Program-made: the position numbers and the translations under genes
From: Ampelomyces quisqualis
Lineage: Eukaryota; Ascomycota; Dothideomycetes; Pleosporales; Phaeosphaeriaceae
Length of the DNA stretch: 64,000 nucleotides
Direction: 5' to 3'
NCBI GenBank assembly: GCA_018398575.1
Contig: JAGTXZ010000010.1
Location: 434,001 to 498,000, forward strand
Notes under the pieces: generated by a model
Told to the model about the DNA's origin: nothing
The model's input: the letters and a program-made list of their open reading frames with translations, nothing else
The model's database searches: none
Shown: positions 31,339-40,886 of the stretch, in pieces
How positions within the stretch are numbered: the stretch's first letter is position 1
Layout of the letters: each line of letters starts with the position of its first letter

Positions 31339-34300
31339 TCACACAACCGTGTACTCCCGCCTCAACTCCTCCGGGACTTCAAACGCGCCATAGAACGCAA
31401 CGCGGCCCAAATGAAGCCGCCTGTCGAGCGCCGGACCTTCCATGTTATAATTTTGCACATGGCCACTTCTTTGCACGAAGCTCTGAAACCCGGCGATACC
31501 CGGGCCAGCAGTCCCGTCCTCTCGGATGCCGTCTGCGTAAAGCGCCACACCGCTGTACCCGGTTGGTGGGTCAAAGTCGGGGTGCATGCGGTACAGCATT
31601 GCGCGAGAAATGAGATTCCTCCAGGTCGACATGTCGTGGTCTTTTAAATGTTTCGAGCTGTTGGCTGCGGCCGTCTGGTTTAAGAAGATGCCTTCGCCTA
31701 CGACCAAGATTTCTGAAGGGCGACTGCATATGATGCTCTTTGCTGATCGGTGATTCTCTGTTGGACCCAGGATCTTGACAGCTGATGTTCTTTGACGCAG
31801 ACTGGACCATGAATCGCGATTTAGCCACCCCAAGTCGCTCATGGGAGAGATGATATTCTTTACTGAAGATGGTGACGTTGGCTTGATCAACGTCACATCG
31901 TGATGGAAGCCGTTGGGATAGATCTCAGCCTCCATATCGAAGCTTTTGTGGATTGTCCCCAGTTTTTCGTTGCCAGCCCAGATATCAACGTGCTCGTTCC
32001 AGTCATCGTCTAGTTTCTCAAACCGATCACGGCCTCTTCCAAATATGGCTTCACGGTGCGATTTTGCTAGCATTGCTTCGGTGATGATGTGCGTCGACAT
32101 GATGAGATACGAATCACCGCCTTTGGCCACCTTGAGTCCAATCCTGCCCGAGAACTTTTCTTTTCTGTGGTTTGATTTCGGCCGTGCTTCAATAAAATCA
32201 TTGAGTTTCAACGTCGCATGAGAAGAACTTGCCGATACACGAGATTGTCGGAAAATGCTGGAAAGTCCCGAATTCTGTTGCGCGAGCTTTTGCTCCAATT
32301 TTGTCGTCTCGGTGATGCTTGGTTGCATGGTAGGTTCAAGATTCTGTGGAATATAGCACACCTTTAAGCCTGCATACTTGTGGGGTAGATGAGAAGATGC
32401 CCATAAGGTATCAAAACTTTTCGGGACGATAACTTGCAATAAGCCGTTGATCAGGAGGTAGAATCCTATACTACTGTCAAAAGTTAAAAACAGGTCTCGA
32501 ACCATGTCTATCGATAACTCGGCTCTGGGATCGATGGGTGTCGAAGGCCGCGGATCTGGTGGAGGATTCACTCCACCCATCGGTGGCCATTGGTACTCCA
32601 CGGGTATGACAACAGGGGCGTGTGCAATCTTCAATGGGTAGAGCTTTGGAACATCCGTTTCGAGTGGTGTGCAGGTCCAGCAGTCAATTTGGTATTCAAC
32701 GTCCCACTTCCAGGGCTCTGGTAGCATGTTATGCACCACGTTCCAATCCGCCTCGAGATCTTCATGGAAATCTGTCAGTACGTGCGGTGAGAATTCATCG
32801 TCCGATGATTTTCGGGGATGAATGCTGTTGCCGTGCAAAGACGTGTCTTGATGTGCGATGTCCGACTGCGCTTCACACTGATCGGCAGCTATGCCAAGTA
32901 TCTCCGAACCTGTCTGGCGTTCTTTCTCACCATTCTTGTCTACTTCAGCAAAATTTAGGTCAGAAACTGGAAGCTCTGTAATATCCCCGTATTCAACTTG
33001 ATTCTGCTGGCCATTGCTGCTGTCGAGTGGCCTTCGCACACCTCGAGCACTATCAGCTGAGACCATCAAATTATGCTTGTCCTCACCTCGGTTCCACAGA
33101 TCATCGAGCTCTGAATGATCTTCTCTGGGCCGGGACTCAATCTGTGCGCTTTTCTTGGATTCCTGCTTGAGCCGCTCAATGTAGCTGACATTAGCTTCGA
33201 GCAGTTTGTCCTTCTCTTCAATCTGTCGCTGGAGATCTTTGATGTGCTCAATTGCACTCTCCACTGTGGATGCCTTCGAACCTGCAAACCCAGTTCCGGC
33301 AGGGGTCGAGTTCTCAATGTGCCGCTTTCGTGATGGAGGCAGTAGAGCCTGCATGTCCTGAAGTGCGATATTGATACGATGTCGACGGCCCTGTTCCGCC
33401 ATCTTGTGGCTCGTTCTCTTCGTCGTCAAGTTGGACTGCAGGGACGCAGGCATTGTAGGGTAGTATGACACCAGATTTGCCTTCCCGTCCAAGATATTTT
33501 GATAGTTCGATCGTAGTGTCAGAAGTGAGTCGGCGTAGCCAGGTTGGCCAACGGAGCTTTCAGCGCCAGCAGTCTTTGGACGTTTAGAGGACTCTGTAGC
33601 AGTAGATGCTGTGTCCAGCCAAATCTCGTGGTCTGGTCTTTTCGTTTTCTGTTGCTCACGGTCATACCAATCTCTGGCATTACATTGCGCACACTCGTGG
33701 TTCTCCACAACGTCTTGTGCAAGCTCGTAGTAGCAACTTATATGCTGCCAAGTTCCACAGGCAACGCATGGAATGATGAAGCGTCGATCATTTGTGTTCT
33801 CGCAGACGCACTGGACGATCACCGTCTCATTTGCATTCTGGTAAGATAACACCTCTGGATCAATAATATTCTCCGTGGCATCATCCTCCAGCTTTTTCAC
33901 ACCCGATTCAGCCTCTGCCCTATGCTCAAGATCTTCCAATTTTGTCTTCAATTTCTTGCGATAGTTTCTCTGTGCGATGCGATTTTGTATTCGTCTTCTC
34001 TTAGCATAGTCTGTGGCAGCAGTGCTCGTTGTCTGGTCTGGTTCTTTCGTAGTGCCATCTCCTGTATGAAGAAACGAGTCGAAATCAAAGTTTTCCAGGA
34101 TGTCTAGTTCATGGCCTGGCTGATGCGGAATTCTACCCAGTTGGGGAATGGAAGACACAATTTCAGGGCTCAGAGAAACTGTAGTTGGCACTTTGGAGTG
34201 CTCGATGACCATGGGGCGATCAGTGGCGGCGGGTGTCTTCCCATCCGCTGTTGAGACAGTGGCAGTATCGATAATGGAGGGAGATGTTTCTGACTGGACC

Positions 34301-36144
34301 AGCGGTATTGTAAAGTCCTGCTGCCTACGTTGTGTTGATTTTACTAACTTTGCTGGAACAATACTAGCCGCAGATGGAACATTGTAAAGACTTGGGAGTG
34401 TTCCCCCAGACTTTACCGAGTCGAAGTTGGGGTTTGTAAAAGTGAAGACTGGTGCTTTTTGCACGTCAGTGTCGGAATTATGGTTGACCTGCGTTATTTC
34501 GGAATCTTGTCGCTCAGAGCTTCCTGCCGAATTTATGAGGTCCTCTCTACCACTGTGTTCTCGCGGGTCAGACTGTTCTGCCAATAATGCCTGTGGTCGG
34601 GGATGTGATGCGATCAGTTCAGTAATCGAGGGTAGAGTCAACACTTTAGGCGTGGTATCTTCTGTGATGATGGATAGAGACTGGGGCATAGAGTCTGGTG
34701 AAGGCCGAGAGCCATTGTCAGAGTCGTAACCACTGTCTATTTTTCGCCTTTTGATAGGCATTTGAGGTGTTATCAATGGGCGCTTGTCTCGCGCAAGTGC
34801 AATCCGGTCACGCTGCAACATCGATGTCGTGGCAGGTTTCGTTTCCAAGTCGACAGGCTTGGTTCCCGGGATCCAACTACTCCAATCGCTGGTCATAGAT
34901 GCCTCGTCCTCATCTTGAGGTTGCAGCGGAGGGGTTCTCAGCGGATCAAAATATGCGTCCGGATCTAGTGTCTCTGTATGGATAAAGCCGTTGACGACGG
35001 ATTGGTTACTGCCGAGAAAGAAGATAGTTGGCCGGTCAGACTTTGCTATGTGGTGTGCTGATTGGTGACCACACGTACAAAATCCAGAATTACTCTCTGA
35101 AGTGAATCCCGGACAGTTACAGCGAAGACCCGTGTGACTATCCTCTGGTGCAGGATCAATGAAGCTGCAGGTGTCTGTTTCGGGCGGTGGCGACGCGGAG
35201 CCTCTGTATTCAACAGCTCGAACTAAACTGCTAGCTGGTACGGGAACACGTGTGTCAGGATTTTCAGTCTCGCCACCAGACTCGAGACTGATATCTTTCG
35301 GCGTATGGCGAGTTGAAGATCGTCCAAAGAGGGTCAGACATTCCTCCTTAGAACCCGAACTCTCCGCCACGTCTTGGTCTTGTCCACTAGTAATGCTCTC
35401 AGCCGCAAAGGTCCACCACTCCTCCAATGGGAGTCCTTTTTGCACGTGCCGCAATATATCGGAGAGCAGGAGGGCACGCTCATCTTCATCACAAGTCGGT
35501 GCAGTGGCTTCAAATAAGGCAATAGCCTCGTCCAGCTTAGACTGCGCAGCATTAAAAAGCTTTCGAATCTGCTCATACACCTGGTTGGCCTCTTCGATTC
35601 TCGATCCGTCATGTTCGAGGTTCCACTTAGATTCGAGCATTGTGATGAACGTGTCGACCGAGCTTTTCTCTCCACTTTCGGCAGCTTTCATCTTGCGGGA
35701 CATTGGAGGTTGCTTGAATGTGCACTCCTGCTTGTGAATCTCGCAAAAGACACACACCGCAGCTCCATCGTGGACGACACAACGGCTCTTCCTCCGTCTG
35801 CAGGCGTCACAGGGGATTTGTGCATGGGCTCGCTGTATGGGAGCTGCTGCCCTTGAGCTCTTCTTCCGAGTCGTTCCATCTCCTTTGAGATAGGCATCCA
35901 TAGCGGCCTTTCGCACAGTGGTCATGCTCGTTTTCGATTTGAACTCTGCAGGATGGTTTTCCGTGATGAAAGTAAGTGACGCTGCAGTTCCTTCATGTGA
36001 AGCACCGATACCATCACCACTACTGACTGTCGCTGAGATGTTTTCCCTTCTTGTTCCATACGCGCTTCTCTCAGCACTCCTTGGATCCGGTGTTGCCTTC
36101 TCAGCGCTTTTCGACGCATCCGAAACTATCCTGACGCCCGACAT
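31339..36144 (-). CDS. Giant multi-domain regulator: Zn2Cys6 + bZIP + PHD + bHLH + PA-protease-like C-terminus
   Basis: One uninterrupted frame of 1601 codons, no intron. Visible modules in order: Zn2Cys6 cluster at 112-141 (CDACRRRKSRC, eight residues, CVFC, six residues, C); a small Cys/His unit at 342-366 (CNCPGF, then CTCGHQSAHH); a bZIP basic region around 712-735 (NRIAQRNYR, Yap/AP-1 style, with a short weak zipper); a PHD finger at about 777-822 with C4-H-C3 spacing (QCVC, IPCVACGTWQHISC, HECAQC); and bHLH at about 911-980 with His913/Glu917/Arg921, the E-box-contacting pattern. From about 1150 the chain is a single globular region. SGRIGLKVAKGGDSYLIMST-His1352, HHDVTLIKP (Asp1416) and PTGYSGVALYADG (Ser1531) sit as the catalytic triad does in chymotrypsin-fold proteases; this last assignment is inference. 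It is presumably nuclear. The first ATG is at 36144; the frame stays open eight codons upstream without one. Confidence 0.85.
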   Translation of the reverse strand: MSGVRIVSDASKSAEKATPDPRSAERSAYGTRRENISATVSSGDGIGASHEGTAASLTFITENHPAEFKSKTSMTTVRKAAMDAYLKGDGTTRKKSSRAAAPIQRAHAQIPCDACRRRKSRCVVHDGAAVCVFCEIHKQECTFKQPPMSRKMKAAESGEKSSVDTFITMLESKWNLEHDGSRIEEANQVYEQIRKLFNAAQSKLDEAIALFEATAPTCDEDERALLLSDILRHVQKGLPLEEWWTFAAESITSGQDQDVAESSGSKEECLTLFGRSSTRHTPKDISLESGGETENPDTRVPVPASSLVRAVEYRGSASPPPETDTCSFIDPAPEDSHTGLRCNCPGFTSESNSGFCTCGHQSAHHIAKSDRPTIFFLGSNQSVVNGFIHTETLDPDAYFDPLRTPPLQPQDEDEASMTSDWSSWIPGTKPVDLETKPATTSMLQRDRIALARDKRPLITPQMPIKRRKIDSGYDSDNGSRPSPDSMPQSLSIITEDTTPKVLTLPSITELIASHPRPQALLAEQSDPREHSGREDLINSAGSSERQDSEITQVNHNSDTDVQKAPVFTFTNPNFDSVKSGGTLPSLYNVPSAASIVPAKLVKSTQRRQQDFTIPLVQSETSPSIIDTATVSTADGKTPAATDRPMVIEHSKVPTTVSLSPEIVSSIPQLGRIPHQPGHELDILENFDFDSFLHTGDGTTKEPDQTTSTAATDYAKRRRIQNRIAQRNYRKKLKTKLEDLEHRAEAESGVKKLEDDATENIIDPEVLSYQNANETVIVQCVCENTNDRRFIIPCVACGTWQHISCYYELAQDVVENHECAQCNARDWYDREQQKTKRPDHEIWLDTASTATESSKRPKTAGAESSVGQPGYADSLLTLRSNYQNILDGKANLVSYYPTMPASLQSNLTTKRTSHKMAEQGRRHRINIALQDMQALLPPSRKRHIENSTPAGTGFAGSKASTVESAIEHIKDLQRQIEEKDKLLEANVSYIERLKQESKKSAQIESRPREDHSELDDLWNRGEDKHNLMVSADSARGVRRPLDSSNGQQNQVEYGDITELPVSDLNFAEVDKNGEKERQTGSEILGIAADQCEAQSDIAHQDTSLHGNSIHPRKSSDDEFSPHVLTDFHEDLEADWNVVHNMLPEPWKWDVEYQIDCWTCTPLETDVPKLYPLKIAHAPVVIPVEYQWPPMGGVNPPPDPRPSTPIDPRAELSIDMVRDLFLTFDSSIGFYLLINGLLQVIVPKSFDTLWASSHLPHKYAGLKVCYIPQNLEPTMQPSITETTKLEQKLAQQNSGLSSIFRQSRVSASSSHATLKLNDFIEARPKSNHRKEKFSGRIGLKVAKGGDSYLIMSTHIITEAMLAKSHREAIFGRGRDRFEKLDDDWNEHVDIWAGNEKLGTIHKSFDMEAEIYPNGFHHDVTLIKPTSPSSVKNIISPMSDLGWLNRDSWSSLRQRTSAVKILGPTENHRSAKSIICSRPSEILVVGEGIFLNQTAAANSSKHLKDHDMSTWRNLISRAMLYRMHPDFDPPTGYSGVALYADGIREDGTAGPGIAGFQSFVQRSGHVQNYNMEGPALDRRLHLGRVAFYGAFEVPEELRREYTVV

Positions 36145-36623
36145 CACTAAACAAGGTAGAATATACAATCCTCACAGGGGATATGACAATACAAGGCTGA
36201 AGCGTCCTCGAATTCGAAAGCCGATCCGTTGATAGGTATTCCGAGATCACCAAAGCATGATATAAAAAGAGTGCGCCTCGGATGATGCAAAGAAGAGGTA
36301 TAGAGAAGCACGAAGTCTTTCGCAAAACAGCACAAGCAAAAGGTAACGATAGTGAGGGCTGTGTAAGCGCCAAGTTGGTGCAGTGAGGCTGAAGTCAGCG
36401 CCACAACAACCGTGCACACCTAGGTAAGTAGGTACCGTAGCGGGGCAATTCACCGTTGTCGAAGAAAGCACCACGCGCAAACAATAATTGGAATCCACGC
36501 CAACCAAGTAGCAAACACCTGAAGAAAGCCGCGAAGCCCTGTAGGCGACGCTAAAAACAACTCGATTTTCGTAAATAGCTACCTGGTATCTTCCTTAAAC
36601 GCCCGTACCCATGCGGCAATACC
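36145..36623. other. Promoter region of the giant regulator
   Basis: 479 bases between two minus-strand genes. It contains the 3' flank of the CCCH gene and the promoter of the multi-domain regulator. No gene seen. Confidence 0.5.
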
Positions 36624-38523
36624 TTAGCGAACGACGAGAGTTTTGACGACGTTTGTGTCGATGTCGTGAAGGTCAGGCGGGAACTTACATGCCTCACCGA
36701 AAATGCACGACTTGGTGCCCTTGACAGAGTGTAGACGATGAGGCGGGGCAGGGCAGCGGTGGCCATAGATACACCTAGTATCCTGGCAGCCACTGCCATG
36801 TGTGCACGGAGCCATACGAGCGACCAGGCGAAGCGTTGATATCTCATTCTCGGTGGGGCGGGCGGAATGGTCGTGCGTACAGGCCGTGTTGTATGGACAC
36901 TCCTTTCGTAGGAAATGGACGTTGCACAGTTTCATCTTCTTGACACGGTCGACTTCAGTTTTATCAAACTCCTTGCAGGGCGGGTCAACACGCTGACCCA
37001 AGCGGTTGCGCGCTACCTGCTCTTCTCTTCGGACAGGTCTGTATACGGGTGACGCGCTGGCAGAAGGCGGAGGAGGTGCCGCGGCCTTTGCAGCCCATGT
37101 GTTCGCCGTATTCACCGGCTTGACAGCCGGCGCGCCATCCGAAGCCAAGGTCGAAGATGACGGCGTACGAGGGAGAGCGTTCGCCAAAGCCGCAGCGGAT
37201 GGCAAAGGGCTGTCCAGCACTCCCGCTGAGCGAACCGGAGCCGGGAATCGAGTAGGCAGACCCGGGACCATACTATAGCTCTTGGGGCCAGGCGGTGGCG
37301 ATGCCGTGTGGTTGGTGATCGGAGCATGATTGTATGCACCCAGGGCGCCGGAGAGGACAATCTTGGTGTCGCGAAACAGTCCAAGGAACTTCTTGGTAGC
37401 ATATGGCAAAGGGATCAGCTCCTTCTCAAACGGCACACCCTCGAGAAGCACCACCTTGCCGACGACTTCGGGTCGATCGGCGCACTCCTCTAGGGCGCGG
37501 GCGTAGCCGTTGTCGTGCGAACAACCGAATAAAACACGGCGACAATGCAAGTCTTGGGAAAAAAGCTTCATGGATTCTGGAACGGTTAGTTCAGCGTGCA
37601 TTCGGACGACCAAGTGGGTCTGCAACAACACGCCAGATGGGTGTGTCACTCAGCAGTAGTCCAGCAAAGAGCGTACTGACCAATAATCTTCTCATCCGCA
37701 CGATCCTTTCCGGCGCCGACGTCAATGAAATCGAAAAGAATTTTTCCGCGCGAGAAGCCGCGAACAAAGTCCTCGAAGGCGCCAACCTCTTCGATGAGGC
37801 CTTTACGAACCAGGACGTCGCCAAGTCCTTTGACATTTGCATACACACGGCACACGATGCGAGAGTAGATGGGAATGTCCTTGGTATCATCTCGGATATA
37901 CTGCTCAACAGCCGTCTGAAGCTGCGAGGCTGCACGACGACCGCCAGCCTCACCATGACGGATGAACTCGTCGGCGAACTAGCTCGTGTCAGTGCTGGAG
38001 GACAGGCGCGGACGCTGTGCTGACTCACAATCATGCCATCGCCATCGATCAGAACCATGACGAAAGGATTTTCGGCCTGGCAATGTCAGCATGCTTTGCG
38101 TCGTAGAAGTGCGGCCGACACGAGCATGAAGGGGCTGGGCGGAGATCTTACAAGCATGCGCTGACTGGACTTGAAGTACCGCTCATAATCTTGCTTCTCG
38201 GCCTGCCAGGTCGATATAAAGTCTTGGTTGCGCATACGTTCCGCACTCAACGTCTCGTGCTGCTGGGTAAGAAATTCGATGCGGGTTAGAAGTTCCTGAA
38301 AAATGTCAGTGATGCGGCGCCCGGTGGACGTGGACGGCACGGGCAGAAGTCGCACGTTGATAAAAATTTTCTTCTCCAGGTCGTACTCTTGGAACTGTTC
38401 GTACTTGTGGTACAGCATGCTGAGTTCAGGCTCGACATCTGCGACAGAGCCGTTGGCGTGGTTGGGTGTGGTTGTGCCCATTTTGAAGCTGCCGGCGCCG
38501 TTGTCAAATGAACGAAAGGCCAT
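36624..38523 (-). CDS. CCCH zinc-finger protein with N-terminal NYN-like domain
   Basis: Four exons, 38523-38152, 38076-38029, 37978-37681 and 37576-36624, with all phases consistent; 556 residues. The N-terminus has a coiled segment (FQELLTRIEFLTQQHETL). Next is a domain with MVLIDGDGMIFADEFI and YSRIVCRVYANVKGL, then GCSHDNGYARAL. This resembles NYN/PIN-type nuclease folds found with CCCH fingers in fungi. A Pro/Ala-rich linker follows. CCCH finger 1 at about 457-476 has C-x8-C-x5-C-x3-H spacing (CNVHFLRKECPYNTACTHDH). A second at about 497-512 is C-x5-C-x4-C-x3-H (CTHGSGCQDTRCIYGH). A third, CIFGEACKF, is incomplete. It is probably an RNA-binding post-transcriptional regulator. The 48-base second exon is short, but its removal would delete IDGDG. 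Confidence 0.85.
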
Positions 38524-39275
38524 TCTGGCTCGAGGACAGTCAGCCGACTTTTCAAGCGATGGCGAAGTAGAGGTCTGAGTGGGTGGTGGATGGTACAGTT
38601 GTGATGGGCAAAGCACGGTGGTTGACTGAATGTGGTGAGTAGGAGCAAGGTGAGGGCAGAGAAAGGTTTAAGAGATTTAAGAGTTCCGCCTAAGCGTCGC
38701 TTCCGCTGACGGGTCCCAGTGAACAGCAGGCAGTAAAGAGCGAGCTGGAAACAGAAGACGAGCGCGGGCAAGCAGGCAACTGTAGGTGAAGGTGAGTTCA
38801 CATGTCCCGTTTGTCAGTGGAGCAGAGTCCGTGTCACCATGCAAGTAGGCGCGATGCCTGTACAAATGCTGCGGGCCCCAGCGCTTCCAGCCAGGCGGTC
38901 TGCTGTGCAATCTGAGCAGCAACCAAAGGCGCATACACACACCGTCTGCTGTGCCCGGCGACACGGATGAGGCGGGCGATGTCGTCTCTGCGGCGGGGAG
39001 ATGCAATGCCCTGTCGTCGCGGCGCGTACGGAGGCGGACGCGTGGTGGTGATTGGGCGGACGCGCTCTCGCTTCGCATTGTTGCCGCGGTGCAGGCTCCG
39101 CTGCCAAGACTGGATGCCAAGACTGGATGCCAAGACTGGATGCCAAGACTAGCCGCCGCGGACGTCAGAAGCCACGTTCGAGAGACCCGTCTAATTCCAG
39201 CTGCCGCTTCTTCTCCAACACGTCGCCTTTTGCTGCACCCCTCCCCCATTCCGTCTGTCTCGTTCCGCCTTCACC
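38524..39275. other. Divergent promoter region between CCCH and TRAP-alpha genes
   Basis: Shared 750-base upstream region of two divergently transcribed genes. Frames on the minus strand (38677-39249) are shadows. A 13-bp tandem array sits at 39102-39150. Confidence 0.5.
39102..39150. repeat. 13-bp tandem repeat, about 3.7 copies
   Basis: Unit CCAAGACTGGATG repeated head to tail without mismatches, about 130 bases upstream of the TRAP-alpha start codon. Confidence 0.95.
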
Positions 39276-40261
39276 ATGGTCGCGTGGAAGCTCTCCTCGC
39301 TGCTGCTGCCCTTGTGCGCCCTCAATGCCTTCGCCGCCATCGACGTGAGTTCCCCACGCTGCACCCAGACATGACATCAGTAGGCTGACCCTCGCGTGCT
39401 GCAGGTCGAGAAGGTCGACGAGGCCGAGCCCCAGACGCCCAACCTCAGCGTCAACGTCTCCGTCTCCTTCCCGCAGTCGGAGATCTTTGGCATCAAGCTG
39501 GTCAACGGCCATGCCACCGAGGCCCGCCTCTCCATCAACAACAAGGAGCCCACTCCCATCGGCCTCTCCGTTGTTGGCGGCTCGCTGTCCCTGGAGCAGG
39601 CCGGAGAGTCGCGCGTCATCCGCAACCTCACTGCGCAAAAGTACTCAATCGAGATCCCGGCCGGCGCCGAGGAGACGGTCCCCTTCACCTTCACCACCGA
39701 CCTCCACCCCCAGGAGCTGCGCTTGCAGCTAGTGGCCGTGCTGCGAGACAGCAAAAACAGCATTTACACGGTTTCAGTCTACAATGAGACTGTCTCGGTT
39801 GTGGAGGCGGCTACCAGCTTCTTTGACCCGCAAATGTATGTCCCTACCCGAGCGCCATGACTACAAACGCTGCATACCCCACCCACACCGGTTCTCTTCT
39901 TTCTCACCACACCTCCTCCCTAACCCTTGTAATCTAACATGCATGGTCTAGCATTTTCCTGTACATTGTCGTTCTGTCCGTCTTCGGCGGCATCTCGTAC
40001 TTTGTCTACACCACCTGGATCACCACCTTCTTCCCCCAGAAGAAGGGCCGCGGCAAGGGCGGTGAGCGCGCGAAGAAGTCTTCCCTCGGCTCCAAGAAGG
40101 TCGATCCTGCAGACCAGGTTGCGGTGATTGGTGCTGATGGCCCGGCTGTCGCGTCCGGTGCCAAGGCGTACGATGAGAGCTGGATCCCCGCGTCGCACTT
40201 GCAGCGGCCCGAGGCCAAGCGTATTCGTAGCGGTACACCCAAGACTAAGCCCAAGGCATAA
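39276..40261 (+). CDS. IRC22: Translocon-associated protein alpha subunit / IRC22 homologue
   Basis: Three exons, 39276-39344, 39405-39835 and 39952-40261; 269 residues, frame kept. A signal peptide (MVAWKLSSLLLPLCALNAFA) is followed by a lumenal beta-rich domain (NLSVNVSVSFPQSEIFGIKL, VRNLTAQKYSIEIPAGAEE-like region, LHPQELRLQLVAVLRD). One membrane helix lies at about 168-190 (FLYIVVLSVFGGISYFVY). A basic cytosolic tail follows, ending in SGTPKTKPKA. This is the layout of TRAP-alpha/SSR1, which sits beside the Sec61 channel in the ER membrane. The yeast relative is Irc22. The length fits the family. Confidence 0.88.
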
Positions 40262-40886
40262 GCCATCGCAGCTGTTACACACGCGTAGATGACGTTGGTT
40301 GGAGGACATTTTGTTTGCAAGCGCGAGTCGCGGTGTCGCTTTGGATACAGCTGACACAGTGTTGCAAACGATGTGCACCACATTTTTTGTATCTGGGTAT
40401 GCGCGCCGTGCGAAGTGCATAAAGCAACATTTTTTTTGGTGGAAATCTATGTTGTACAATATAACGAGACGGATTTGCTAGTCTTTCTAGACTGTCTGCG
40501 AAAGAAAAGCAACGTATATCAATCATGATCAAAGTGACTCTCGTGTCGTACCACGTCCATCCTTTGCTGCCCATGTACATTTGCCTTGAGCCAAGAAGAA
40601 ATCGACGAGGACACCGTTGCATATTATCTTCATCCATATGTCAGTCACATCATTACTTGCGGCGTGCGTCACGTGAAAACATTCGTACTGTTCAATGTTA
40701 TGGTTTTTCATCACAAGACGTGTTTCCGCTCATCTCGCCCTTGGACACGCAGTCGTTTTCTGCCCCTCCTCCAACAGATCCTTGACTCGTGCAACCGAAC
40801 CACGGCCAAAGTGCACTGCTTGGGTCACCATAGCGGACCGTTTCGGACCGTCAAGTTGGACATTTCATATCTACGATGGAGCGCCT
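40262..40886. other. Convergent spacer between TRAP-alpha and CAND1 genes
   Basis: Both flanking genes end here. No gene or repeat seen. Confidence 0.5.
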
